Of a DNA stretch of 64,000 bases, positions 23,603 to 51,044 are shown piece by piece; positions within the stretch are counted from its first letter, which is position 1; each line of letters begins with the position of its first letter. The notes beneath the pieces are model-generated. The model did no database searches, was not told the origin of the DNA, and worked only from the letters and a program-made list of their open reading frames with translations. The DNA is from Mesodorylaimus sp. YZB2_4 (lineage: Eukaryota > Nematoda > Enoplea > Dorylaimida > Dorylaimidae), in assembly GCA_030248295.1 (NCBI GenBank), contig JASANH010001727.1:372001-436000 (forward strand), in the 5' to 3' direction. The position numbers and the translations under genes were made by a program.

Positions 23603-23791
23603 AATGGGCCGATCCTGGAGGTACTGCAATACCAGGCCAACCCGCGGCGAGGGCGGAGCAAGCCCCAACACCTCACCAAGGTTCCAAAAATCAGGTTAAT
23701 CTCAAAGTGACCACGTGGGCCACATATCAGAGATTAAGCTGATAAGAACAGATACTACACTTTGATCTTAGCCTAAAGGCCGAGAAGCGAT
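23603..23791 (-). ncRNA. U2: U2 spliceosomal snRNA, right-arm copy
   Basis: This is the minus-strand copy of the U2 gene at 19236-19424, with the same 5' end, branch-site segment GTGTAGTATC, Sm region and stem III/IV core. It has one base difference just before GGGGCTTGCTCC. It starts about 1 kb downstream of the myosin VII stop codon and converges on the left-arm copy across the spacer. The shared upstream bases include GTATATAGTGTGGCAGTCGA, so the proximal promoter was duplicated too. Confidence 0.97.
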
Positions 23792-24798
23792 ACCGAACAA
23801 TCTTCGACTGCCACACTATATACGACCGTGAAACATCGGGCCGACTGGTTGCGAAGCGAGCGCGTATCGATTGACGTCGGCTCTGTGACGCACTGCCGCG
23901 TGGCCATACGAACGCGGTCCGCCCATGCAACAAGGCGGGCGGGCGGGGCAAAGTCCGTGTTGCCCGCACTAGGTACACTACTGGCATGGACAGACTCGTT
24001 TTGAGGACATGCCAGGGCTGCCAGAGTCCATGTCAGTTCTTTAGGAGTCAACGTCAAGCGGTTAACCGATGGCTATCAGAGAAATCTGGTTATAGAATGT
24101 TCAAGTCGATGTAAGCTAGCTGGCTGTTACGTTTCTTATGCGAGATATGTATGAGTTTAGCAAAGCATGACTAGAGTCCTTTTGGCACTTGGGTCGAACT
24201 TTTTCGAAGGAAATCTAACGTTTCGTGGGCAAGGCACGCTGTAGTTCCTTACTTCCTGAATGTAAACGTGAAGTTCATGTGAGCCTCGTTTGCTTGTGCA
24301 CTGCGCGCGCAATCTTAAAGCAGCTCGAAGGTTTTCCTCAGGAGAGTGGCTGGGCTGCTTTCTAGTTTCCTAGAGCTAGTTCCCGCATTCATTGTCTTCT
24401 TCTGTCAAAAATGTATATTCCATGTGGTTTCATGAAAAATTTCCATTCCATGAAAGACACTTCCTCGAAAACATTTGGAAAGTATGCCACAGCACACCAC
24501 ACCAAAAATTTTACACCACTCTGATTACTTAAAACCATAAAAATTGGAAAAATAATAAAACAAAATAAATCGCAACTTACGGAATATCACCAGACACCTA
24601 ACGGATACATTATCTATGTAACCATGTTATCTGTGACAAAGACGTTTCAAACAAAAAAACAATAAATATCATCATAAAATATGGTGTGTACTAATATTGC
24701 ACACGCCTGGCATTCTGAATTCACTGACCAATATCTGCGAAAAGTGCATGTGCACTGAAGTGCAGTGCATAAAAAGTACGAAAGGATTTACAAAAAGT

Positions 24799-40892
<16,094 letters not shown>

Positions 40893-43800
40893 GGCGATCA
40901 GTTGATCGTATCTCCAAACTCGTTTATGTTTTCGATCAAATTATGTAATCGTAAATGAGAGAATATAGTCAATAACAAAGTGGGGAAAAGAAAGCTTGGA
41001 TATTTTTTGTACAAAACAGCGATCGTCGAAGTACAGTGAGTCGGCCGGTGTAAAATGTGGAATATTCAGTACGTGGGGCGAATGAACCGAGACAAGATCA
41101 AATACCGACCGGAACCGCACTCGAGTCTGCAAGTAATGAAAACTCGTCGTCGAGACTGGGCGGTGGCAAGAGTCAAACGTTTTCGTCCGTCTTCGACACC
41201 ATGATACAAGAGTCGATCAGGGGAAAGTGGTGCACATATCTAAAGAGTATACAGTAACAATTCCCTATTTTCGTCGCGCATCGACGACTGTATTTGGGCA
41301 TTCTTGGCACGGACGGCGCCTATTGCAAAAAGGACATCATTTTCGCTTTCGCCTTGGCAACCAAAAGTGCCATATTTGGTCCGCGTACGGGCTGCGATGG
41401 CTGCCGGGCGCGACCTCTACTCGCCGTCCAACGTGACAGACGACGCGTCGGGTGAAGGACAAGCAAACCCCTACCTTTTCATACCAGACACGAAAACGAC
41501 GACCCGCAGCCACGTAGGCTTTGTAATCGGCGCCAAATACGGCCACCTGCCTCCCCTCCTTCCTCATACGCCAATTTACAATTTTACACCCATTTCAAAA
41601 ACTTCATTCTTCTGGCGAACAAAAATTATGAACGATATAAAAGAAAATAAAAAACTTTCAATCATTGGATTGTAAAGATATAGGAAAGTATGAAATCCTG
41701 TCCTGTCGCCATGGAGATAAGCTAGCTAAATCGAGGATTAGTCATCCAAAAATCCAACTTTGCGCACCAGTGGCCATGAATGATGGTAGCTTGTAAGACG
41801 ACATGGGTCTGGCTAGGTGGGGATGCGTCGTCTCAAACAAGCCGCTGCCTGTACCAGAACAGGAGAGGGGTGCTCGTATTTACTCATCATGACTGGCTCC
41901 CAATGAGGACCACCAGCATGGATCGAATAGACTCGGCTATGTGGACATTGACTGCGCCTTGTGCACCGCCCGGTAAACAATGACATGGCACAATCGGTAA
42001 TGTGCGTTTCAATTGCTGGAATATTGACTAGGCAGGGAGGGGAATGGGGGCTTTATACACGCCTAGAAGCAGATATTTATTCAATTTTTTATTTTAATTG
42101 ACAATGAACAGATAGGCATGGTAGAAATTAAAATACACAATCTTGTAGACAGGAAGTATAAAATAGACACAGACAAGAAGGCCATGACTAGAGGTGAGGA
42201 CTGAATCACATGATACCTTTTTCTGATGTGACTACATGTATGTGGGCTGATTTAGCTTGTCTACTTTAAGTCAAGTGCTTACTCTGATCAGATTTAAAAC
42301 AAATTGAGGTGTTTTTGAAAGGTAAGAAAGCCAACAAAAGAAACATTTCCGATGGCTGCATATTCACAGTATATTTTATTATATAGCAGAGCAATCACTT
42401 ACTTGCAGAGCAAGATTTTGCAAAACATAAAACATAAAACATTTTCTGATATAAAATGTATTTACGATATCCTGTTCTGCGTTTGGATATTGTTACATAT
42501 AGGCCATTTCACAGTCCTCGTACAACGCAAAATTTGAATTTCCCGCTTTGAGTTGTGATACAGGATTACCTAGATGAAAAACCCCTTACTTCCAAGCCTT
42601 ACGTACGCTAAATTTGTAAGAAATCGCTTCTTTTTGTAGTTTTTCTTAGTTTTAATCTTTTTCCTTTCAATGACAAAAAGCAATAAGAATCGCCGTCGTA
42701 CACCAAGAATTTGGCAATTGACAAAAATTGTGTGTTGGCGTAGTTTTTCTCCATTTTTAATTTACAATTTGAGCCCTGTCTACACTGAAGCATTCTCTGG
42801 CTGATTTACACTGCAGAAAGGAGTTTTTACGTTAACCAAAGTCTATGATAGAGAAAGAACGTAAATCCTATCTACAGCAGGTAGGGGTCTACCAACTCCT
42901 AGTTACTTAGGATGCATCATTGCAGTTGCGTTACGCGGTCTTTACTGCCTATCCTACCTTGACGATGACGAGCCTAAGCAACCTACTGCAAGTCCAACCT
43001 GGGGTCGTAGTCTCGGAAGCTCGCTAGAAAACGTTTCGAGAATAGGGCCCCTGGATATCGACTCCCAGTTTTATCAGCTGTTTCTGTGCCTAAAAACCGT
43101 GGTTACCAGCATCTTACAATTCCGAGTCGACTGCATGCCCATCATGAGCAGTAGGTTATGCACACTGCGCGAAATTCGCCTATACAAAAGTTGTCCTCCT
43201 CCCCACCACATGCTTACGATCAGACCTAATTTCCATCAAAAGTCATAGATAAGCGTATGGCGGATTTTTAGACACAGAACTGAATTCTGCTGTTCTGTGA
43301 GTACATTTAAGACGCTACCTATTCTTGCGCATATTTGCCATTGGTAATTTTCAGTTTCACATCAGAACTATATGACTCAATTTTTAATTTTATAGACTTT
43401 ATGGCATCGAGTTTTTAAGCTTGGAAAAGTATAAAAATGTGGGTCGAAAGCATTGAGTGTAAAAGTCATCATTCACAAAACATTGTCTGCAGGTCGACCA
43501 TTTCACGATTTCGTCGTGCAACGCAAAATTTAAATTTCAACAATTTCACACAGTTAGATGAAAGGCCTCACCGACGATGAATGCTTGCGCGTGTAGGAAC
43601 GAAGGACAGAAGCTAAAAACTGTAAATATAAATAAAGTAAACCTATTTCTTATAAGTTCAACGCGCGCACATCTTGAGAATAGGGATCTTTACGTCTACC
43701 GTATGTATAACTGTCATAAGCGGCTCACAGCGGGAAATTCAAATTTCGCTAGAGCCAATTTTATATGCAGCACGTATCTATCACAGAAGTAAAGGTCAAA

Positions 43801-44354
43801 AGCATCAAATGTAAACACTATCGTCGATTTGCGCTTTGCAGTCTCACTGTCGCGTGCATAAGAGCATCGCAACGAGAGTCAAACTAAATAATGACTTGAT
43901 TAACGCTAGATTTTTGAGCAAAAAAGTGAAATAGGGTAATTTGAGTGAATTTTTACACCTGAAATAATTTATTGCTTTTCAAAATCTTGCTCGGCAAAAA
44001 AGTGAGACTCAATTTCTAAAGTTATACAATAAAATACTGTAAATATGCATCTTGACCGAAAATTTGTCATAATTTTAAACCAGCCACTTCCTACAAACTT
44101 TTCCTCCAACTTGGGCGAAGTAGACTTCCAAAACAGGCTCGTAAAGGTCATTCCTTTTTCGATATAACACCTCTTATCAGAAAATAATGGGTTTATTTTT
44201 AAGCGCGTTGATTCATTTCTAAACCTCTCAGATGCCACTTTCACCTTCTTACTGGGAAACAAACATTTTCATGCGCGTGAAAGCTGCTTGTGCTGATCTA
44301 CGAATGCAATATTTTCTATCCAAATCTAGACCAAATGCAGGGGGGCAGAACGCA

Positions 44355-44361
44355 TATATAA
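44355..44361 (+). promoter_or_regulatory. TATA box upstream of a broken secreted-protein start
   Basis: TATATAA lies 57 nt before ATG 44412, a good spacing for a TATA promoter with a short 5' leader. The reading frame after it is broken (see the neighbouring pseudogene). Confidence 0.4.
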
Positions 44362-44411
44362 GGACCACCAGACAGAGAAAAGTGAGTCTACCATCAGTGC
44401 GCCGTTTCAAC

Positions 44412-44567
44412 ATGGCACTCTTTCTGATCGCTGCTCACTGTGGCAGCCATATTTGCATCCTGCCAATGCGACATGCATGCAGGCCGTGGTGACATGATGA
44501 AGATCGTGCCAGGCCAATTATGGACGCCCGGTGTCAACCAACGGTTCGTCGGCATGTCTCGCTAAGA
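44412..44567 (+). pseudogene. Frameshifted short secreted-protein frame
   Basis: From ATG 44412 the frame begins MALFLIAAH like a signal peptide but soon ends. Another frame directly after continues hydrophobically (LTVAAIFASCQC) and runs open to a stop near 44567, with CDMHAGRGDMMKIVPG. A small indel separates the two, which fits a decayed or mis-sequenced small secreted protein gene. No family is recognised. Confidence 0.3.
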
Positions 44568-45124
44568 GCTAAAGCGGTATCTAGGGTCCGATCCCGTCCC
44601 TCTCATCAGTAGTCCCCAGGAAACTGTGCCTCCTCAAAAACTACTTGGGCTGCCAGAAAACTTTACTGCGTCTGAAGAATGGCCAGAATGGTATCTTGGA
44701 AGTCTACCAGTGGACTCGTCATTCTCCAATAATTAATGTTGACTCACCAGCCGCGCTGACGAGGCAGCTTGTGTGCAATAATCGTTTTGTCATGATTGCG
44801 GGTAAAAAAGTCTTTTATGCTTGGCTTCAAGCGGCGTCTTCAAGCCAAAGTAGTCGATTGGTTCGACCGCAGTGGACGCGATGGCCACGCCATGTGGTAT
44901 GTTCCCCATGCCCCGCTAGGTCAAAAGCATGTTTTATTCCCACTTTTAAATGGCAATGATAGACCCAGAAAATGAGTCATGTCGCTAAGCCAATGCTATA
45001 ATTGCATGGCTACTCGTCAAAAGTAGAAAATACCCAAATTTAAAAATTGCCCGAAAAAATTCATTGGAGCTTAGTTTGTTCAGACAACAGCACAACTAGT
45101 CCATCATTCGTTTGGAGCTGACAT

Positions 45125-45845
45125 CACTGTACTTACTATCCTCCCAGCAGTTCACCGTCACGAGCGCAACGACCATCCAGAACGCCAGCTGAAAGGATTC
45201 CATCTCTTCGATTTCACTAATTTGGAAATAAAAAATTAATGACTTTCAAGTCAGTTATATCAAGCCGCAGGTGAAAAAAGTGCAAGAAGAGTTCGAGTCT
45301 GGAATAATCATCGTCATTTAATCACAACAACCATAGGGTCAACTTGTTTGGACATGACCAGGGCCTCGCCCAGCATAAATAAAACTCATGTGGAGGCAAC
45401 GGGGAGTGTGTTAATGATTTCTACCATGTGAATTGATCCTGAGGAATTAGGAGCTGCCAAAGCAAAACTTTTTATCAGCTTTCCAAATGGCAGGTAGAGC
45501 AGCTCTGGTGCCGATGTGTAAAACTCACGCCGAGTCAAGTCGTTCATGCCAGTTTTACGACAGTTTAATTTACGCCAAGACGTTTGATTGCGTATAACAA
45601 ACATAACGTAATGTGTATGTCGCGGGAAGGGTTGGGACTATCGCAAAGCTGAAAACGCTAGCTTAATGAGCTGCAGTTGGCTTAGTTTTACGCAACAGCC
45701 CACGCCAAAAGTGGTACAGCAAAGGAAAAAGTACGCTCGACTTAGCAAGGTCTACGTAGTACTGCTGCTGATGCTAATGTCGTCTGAGCTGCTGGAGCGA
45801 GCAGGCGCATCGCATAGTGCAATAAAAGGCATTCGGGAATGGAGT
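45125..45845 (-). pseudogene. Inverted copy of lectin-like promoter and first exon
   Basis: The minus strand matches 46430-46975 with clear divergence. It includes a first-exon copy reading MESFQLAFWMVVALVTVNCW-ED followed by a GTAAGT donor (about 45200-45137), against MASFQLAFLMVAVLVMVNSL-ED in the complete gene. Upstream the shared bases continue (GTTTGGACATGACCAGGG, CATAAATAAAACTCAT), so the promoter region was copied. I found no matching lectin exon to the left, so it is a promoter and signal-peptide fragment or the first exon of an unrecognised gene. Confidence 0.6.
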
Positions 45846-45849
45846 GCGA

Positions 45850-46425
45850 AGGAGGAATCTTTTGGTTCTTCTTGACTTTTTCTCTATATTTTTTGAGTGG
45901 AGTCGGTTGAAAACTGTGCAACGAAGAGCAACCGAAGTCATTTTCTAATTGTGCGATCACTGGAGTTTGTTTCGGCATATTAGCTCCTCCCGCCAAGACT
46001 TGTTGCCTATACGCTGCCCCAGTTGTGTAGGCAAGGAAGACTGGTACAAACAGATCTTTCCATCCTGATTTACTGTACATACCTTGGGGCTTCAAAGTTA
46101 TTCAGATTGCCCTAGTGAGGAGTGTAAGTCAAAGGAAAAAGAGCCAGAAAATAAGCACTTAAGACCTGCAATGCCATGGTTTCCTTTCTTTCCAACACAC
46201 GTGTTCTTGCACCATAGGCTCTACATGGTCTTCTCATACAAATGTTTCTTAGCTTTTCTACTCGAGGAGAAATTGAGGCGCATTTTAACTTTGAACCAGG
46301 AATTATCAGGCATATGAATGGCTTATTTCAAAAATATTCGAATCGTATATATCGACATTACACTGTTCAGAGGTAACATTAACTTTACACATCTCTCCTA
46401 ATTTAATCACACGCGAATTCAAAGT
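45850..46425. other. Spacer between the two lectin-promoter copies
   Basis: About 580 bp separate the inverted arms. A minus-strand open frame (46095-45742) starts here and runs into the left arm. Its product is not recognised and half of it lies in duplicated sequence, so I do not call a gene. Confidence 0.4.
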
Positions 46426-46877
46426 TCCCCCCCCCCACCTTTCCAGAATGTCCCTCCTTGCACTATGGTCGCTCCAGCAGCTCAGACGGCATTAGCATCG
46501 GCAGCAGTACATATACCTACTCATAGAAAACGCTGAAGTCCAGTGCACCTTACTCCTTCCTTTGCTGTGTGACTTCAGAGCTTTTGTACCTGCACTTAGG
46601 GTAAGCCGATTTTTGTTTTTGCAGTTTCCAATTCCAATCAGGATCTATGCACATGCCAGAAATTATTAACACACTCCCCGTTGTCTCCAGATGAGTTTTA
46701 TTTATGCAGGGCGAGCCCCTGGTCATGTCCAAACAATCTGGCCCTAAATGCTTGTTGTGATTGAATGACGATGATTATTCCAGACTCGAACCCTATTTTG
46801 CACTTCTTTTTAACTTTGACCGAATATAACTGACAGAGTCGTTAACTTTTGATTTCCAAAGTAGTGAAATCGAAGAG

Positions 46878-48578
46878 ATGGCATCGTTTCAGCTGGCGTT
46901 CTTGATGGTCGCGGTGCTCGTGATGGTGAACTCCTTGGAGGATAAACAACGGCAGCGTAGTAAGTAATGTCGGCTCAAAACGAATGATTGGCTGGTTGTG
47001 CTCTTGGTATGAACAAGCTTCAGCCTCAATGAATTTTCCCTCCGTTTTTCTAATTTGACCGGTTTCTACTTTTGAGAAGAAACCATGCAATTACTGCAAT
47101 GACTAAGCGATGATTCACTCACGATCTGGGGCCATCGTGTCGTCCCTTATCGTTAGGAGTGGGAAAAAAACATGCTTCTTTATGAGACCCTTGCAGGGTT
47201 AGGGGTCACTTGCCTACCTACGTACATGAATTCGGAGCGGCCACAGATTCTGGTTGCAAGCGATAGCAAGCCTCAGAGAAAATTGCTCGATGTGACATAG
47301 ATATATTTCTATCAGCTAAGAAATATGCATGTACTCGTACTGCATATCTTTTAAAAATATACCACACGTTTGTACCCTCTCATCCGCATTCACAGGATAA
47401 ACAAAAAACTTTTTGCGGGTTAACCCCGCGCGGCCCCAGTTCCCCACGGGACTTCCAGTCCGTTTTGCATGTAGCCGGCCAGCACTCCTGATGTGATAAG
47501 CGAGGCTGTGAGGTGAGCAGATCTCACGGCATCTTCCCTCTGTGTCTCCACTAGGGGCACCTCCTCACGAGGGCATTGTGTGACAGCATTAGCGTCCCAG
47601 GATGATACTGGGCGAGAAGGGAGGGACCTTGCCGACTGGTGTTCGGGAACCTTTCCTGACTCGTTCGGCGTCCGGCATTTGAGGGTACCAGGTGAGTCGC
47701 CCAGAGCCGGGTGTGCAAGGCCAGCGACGGACTTACTAAACTGCCGTCCTCCGTCGAAACAGAACTCCGGCCTTCCAGTCAGGGTTGCTGGCCCAAGCAA
47801 TGCGGGACCAACGCCTTACCCAACTGCACTAACTCCTGAGGCCCACTAAACAAAAACCTTGCTGTGATTGACCCATTGCATTTGCTGCTGTGCAAGTATA
47901 ATGAGTATCTAGAGTCATGTGGCAATCGGCCCTTTAACTGTACTATGTACTGTATTGTGTTGGGGCACCTGGGCATCACTTTGCAGGGTTGGTTTCTATC
48001 GATTGTGTCGATCATTGGCCGCATACTCACAAAAGTTAGACAAACTCCTATTGTATAACATGATGTTTTTAATTTTAGAACAAAAATTTCGACGCGCCGT
48101 GCCTCTGAATTGCTCAACCGCGCTTATCGTATTGCAAGGACCATACTACTCTATAACCAGTGTAGCTGATGATATAAAGGCGTCCATGTGGTTGGCGGAG
48201 AATAAAGACAATGATCTAGTTCTCCTCTCCTCAAGCCGCACAGTCTTCAAGATTATTCCAGAGAACAACGAGGTCTGGCTTCATGGAGAAACTATGTTTT
48301 ACATCTACAACGAAGAAAATGATAAAGTGCTCGATATCCAAGGTCACTCAAAAGAAAGCGGTGCGATACTGGCGCAAAAAAGAAAGACTGGCGAGAAATG
48401 CCAAAAATTTATTTTTCTCGGTTCATACCCTCTATGCCGCATTGCAAATGTGGGCAGTGGTCTTCTTTTAACCGCTCGCAAGATCGGAAGCGCGGCGATC
48501 GTAGTGCAAGAGGATCTGAATATTAACGATTTTGAGAATCCTTCCCAAACTTGGGTATTGAGGCACGAATTGAAATAG
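46878..48578 (+). CDS. Secreted beta-trefoil (ricin-B lectin-like) protein
   Basis: Two exons: 46878-46959 and 48079-48578 (193 residues). Exon 1 encodes a signal peptide, MASFQLAFLMVAVLVMVNSL. The donor is CGTA|GTAAGT and the acceptor TTTTAG|AACAAA, keeping frame. The mature part has the weak internal repeats of a beta-trefoil: a segment around 50-96, then FYIYNEENDKVLDIQGHS (101-118) with QKF at 136-138, then RIANVGSGLLLTARK (148-162) with QTW at 184-186. These are the QxW/QxF-type signatures of ricin-B carbohydrate-binding folds. With fewer than three clear repeats, sugar binding is uncertain. An AATAAA signal follows at about 48680. The 1.1 kb intron contains a SINE-like element, and the promoter plus exon 1 are duplicated in inverted orientation upstream. 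Confidence 0.78.
47405..47850 (-). mobile_element. tRNA-headed SINE-like element in the lectin-like gene intron
   Basis: The minus strand starts with a tRNA-type A-box region (TTAGTGCAGTTGGGTAAGGCG) and continues GC-rich for about 430 bases, clearly different in composition from the AT-rich intron around it. Block order resembles 17390-17700. The long minus-strand open frame here reflects GC content, not a protein that I recognise. Confidence 0.5.
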
Positions 48579-48724
48579 AAATGCTGCGCTAACATGAAGA
48601 TAAAAGAGGATGCGGCAAAAAATTTATAACGTGACCTTGGTAATGAATCGTTCTTACGACGGCTCTTCAGCAGTTCATGAAATAAATTAGTCTCATCATC
48701 ATGTCGTCACAAGGTCTGATCATA

Positions 48725-50130
48725 TCATGATATATAGTAGATTACATGCAAGAGACAAGCGAAAGACAGCTACTGTAAGATGCCAGAGCACGTGTAAAAG
48801 CTGACGCGACGGCTGCAATCCAAGACGGCTTGAGTTCGAATCCCGCTCGAAGCTTACGTTTTTCTGTAAATGTCCTGATAAGAAAATTTTCTTTACAGTA
48901 AAAGTTTATGTACCGCATTAGCTAATGCTCGTTAGCAGTTGAATCGTTTCTGCAGATACTGCACTGCGTGGTAAGGTTCATAGGATGGTGGCGCGGTCTT
49001 ATGCGTCATTGTCAGTCACACCAACACCTAAGCATGCTGCAACACCCAGCCGAACCAGACACCCACTGAGTCAGGATGGGTTTGTGTTGGGGTCCGTGTT
49101 TGAGACCCGATGCAGGACCTGGCTTGTGACACCAAGGGAAAATACTGACGTCAGTAACACCGGTATGATGGAACAGGGGATGCAACAATGACCCATACAT
49201 GCATAAAAACTAGAAATTATGAAATGAGGGGAAATACAAAAGGATCAATTATCGATCTGCTGGGCTGCTCTCTCTTACTTTACTGCTACGCTGCACGTGC
49301 ATAACCAGATACAGTGCAGTATCTGATAAAGAGGAACAAGTGCAGTGGTACAGTCTCCCTCTCATCAGCTTACGGGCCTTTCAGTGTTCCTGGAGGGTTC
49401 AAGGAACGGCTAACCCTGGCAATGGGCATGTCAGGAAAACAGGAGGGAGCCCCTCTATGGAAGCAAATGTTATAGAGATCCCAGAGCTCACTGCAAGTAC
49501 TATCTGTTTTCTTTAGGAATGTTCGCGCGGCACAAAGCGGAAAATGAAGGGCGAGTATAGATTCTCAAATAAAACAGGTTATATGTGGCTCGCGCAGAAC
49601 TACTCCGCCAGGAACCCGTCTATGGAGGCTTCAGCAATAGTTACTTGCACTTTCAGCTGCACTAGCCATGTTCTTATCTCATGCCAGTCCACGCTGGATT
49701 TGTGTGGAAACCAGGCGGGTATATTTCTAAACCAGCACCAGGAAAGTTCCCCCATGGTTCCCTTTGGATCCGTGTATTTCCATGTGGATTCCCTGCATGG
49801 ATTCACGAGGCGTCGGGGCTGAGGATGCATGGAACCATGACGAAACTCTAAGAATTTTGAGCGCGTTTCCTTTTTTGGGGATAAGCTCAGTTGAGCTTTG
49901 GAGCCATCGGGAATCGAACCTTGCTCATCACGGAAGTCAAAAACTATGCGAAAATTATACAGGTATATTACAGAGTCCACATAAAGTATGTGTGTATGTA
50001 CATATACAGTGTGCCTGCTTACAGTATGATGCAGTAGACTAAATGACAATTTTCATAGCGGACTGCTGTTCAGTGCATAACCACATTCAGTGCAGTAGGT
50101 ATTTTATAAACCTGATACAATGCGTAGCTG
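48725..50130 (+). repeat. Diverged direct repeat, copy A
   Basis: Matches 51045-52345 in the same orientation. Shared blocks include AGACAAGCGAAAG, GAGTTCGAATCCCG with CTTACGTTTTTCTG, the CCTAAG/ACACCCAGC region and CTCTCATCAGCTTAC. Others are GCAGAACTACTCCG(C/T)CAGG, GGAATCGAACC and ATACAGGTATATTACAGAG. It includes tRNA-like B-boxes at 48830 and 49915, which suggests the unit is built from SINE-like pieces. Confidence 0.75.
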
Positions 50131-50139
50131 AGTCAACTT

Positions 50140-51040
50140 TTACTGGAAAGAGAGACTACCATACCTCACCAAGAAATTTACAGGGCCTTCCTTGCATTTT
50201 TTTGAAAGTTGGGTTTAGGGCAATTTTAGGGCAATCTGAACCTGCATCTGGGGCATTATTGTGTTGCAGACCCGATAACGCTGCAGAACGGTCCATTAAA
50301 AGACATGCGTCGGGGAATTTCTGGTGCCAGAAGTTACCTCAGGCAGGGTCGTTTTTAGCCACTTATCACAAATGGCGTAATATTCAAACGGTAAACAGAG
50401 AGGGTGCTGGCTGGGGTTACTGTAAGCGCTCACCTGAACAGCGCTAAAAGTCAGAAAACTGTCTCACACGGGGCGATTGCCAGTTTCTTTTATAATTATG
50501 TTATTTTTATTTATTTTCCGTAATTTGTTGTTGAGATTTTTCTACTAGCAAACTATATGCACGAATACGGACTGCACGTCTTCATGTCTGCACGACGAGG
50601 AACTCAGCGCAAAAAGTAGAACAGTGATTTTTAAAACTATTGGAGGAAAAATATAACAGAATATATCAATAATCAACGGAAAGGAATTAATGCTTGTGGA
50701 ACAAAATAAGAATTAATTCAGAAGTCAAAAAGAACTGAGCTTGGTTGGGTTCAAACCCGCGTGCACAGCGGCCCGATTGCAGAAACTGTGCGTCAAAAGT
50801 CCTCTCCGCGCCACAGAATTCTTACTCTACATTTCTGGCAGAAGTCAAAAGACAAGCGGCTTTTGACCCCTTTCAGGCCTTCCCTGTCTAATCGGAAGGG
50901 ACTTTCTCAGAGCGGAAACGGTGGATATCTGGAATGCAATCTTTCTTTTGGAGACAGTAAGGACGAATGGACTCAAATACCAGAATTGTCCAGCCTTATC
51001 TGCGCTATATGTAGTTTGCACGTGGTGGACTATCAGGCAC
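50140..51040. other. Unique segment between direct repeats
   Basis: No gene is supported. Bases 50205-50275 (GGGCAATCTGAACC, GGGGCATTATTGTGTT) match a repeat also found in both U2-bearing arms near 19930-19990 and 23030-23095. A B-box-like GGTTTGAACCC occurs on the minus strand near 50750. Confidence 0.45.
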
Positions 51041-51044
51041 GTGG

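Larger units (their letters stand above)
40900..46870. other. Intergenic between myosin VII and the lectin-like gene
   Basis: No complete gene is supported here. A GC-richer island at 41290-41580 has open frames on both strands but no product that I recognise. A TATA box and a frameshifted signal-peptide start lie near 44355-44550, and an inverted copy of the lectin-like gene's first exon lies at 45125-45845. The rest is AT-rich and featureless to me. Confidence 0.45.

Noticed and set aside
41304-41675. Open frames on both strands in a GC-richer island
   Set aside because: Neither strand gives a recognisable protein and no clear splice-linked neighbours were found.
43969-44262. 97-residue minus-strand open frame
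   Set aside because: No ATG start, no conserved features and no splice context; AT-rich chance frame.
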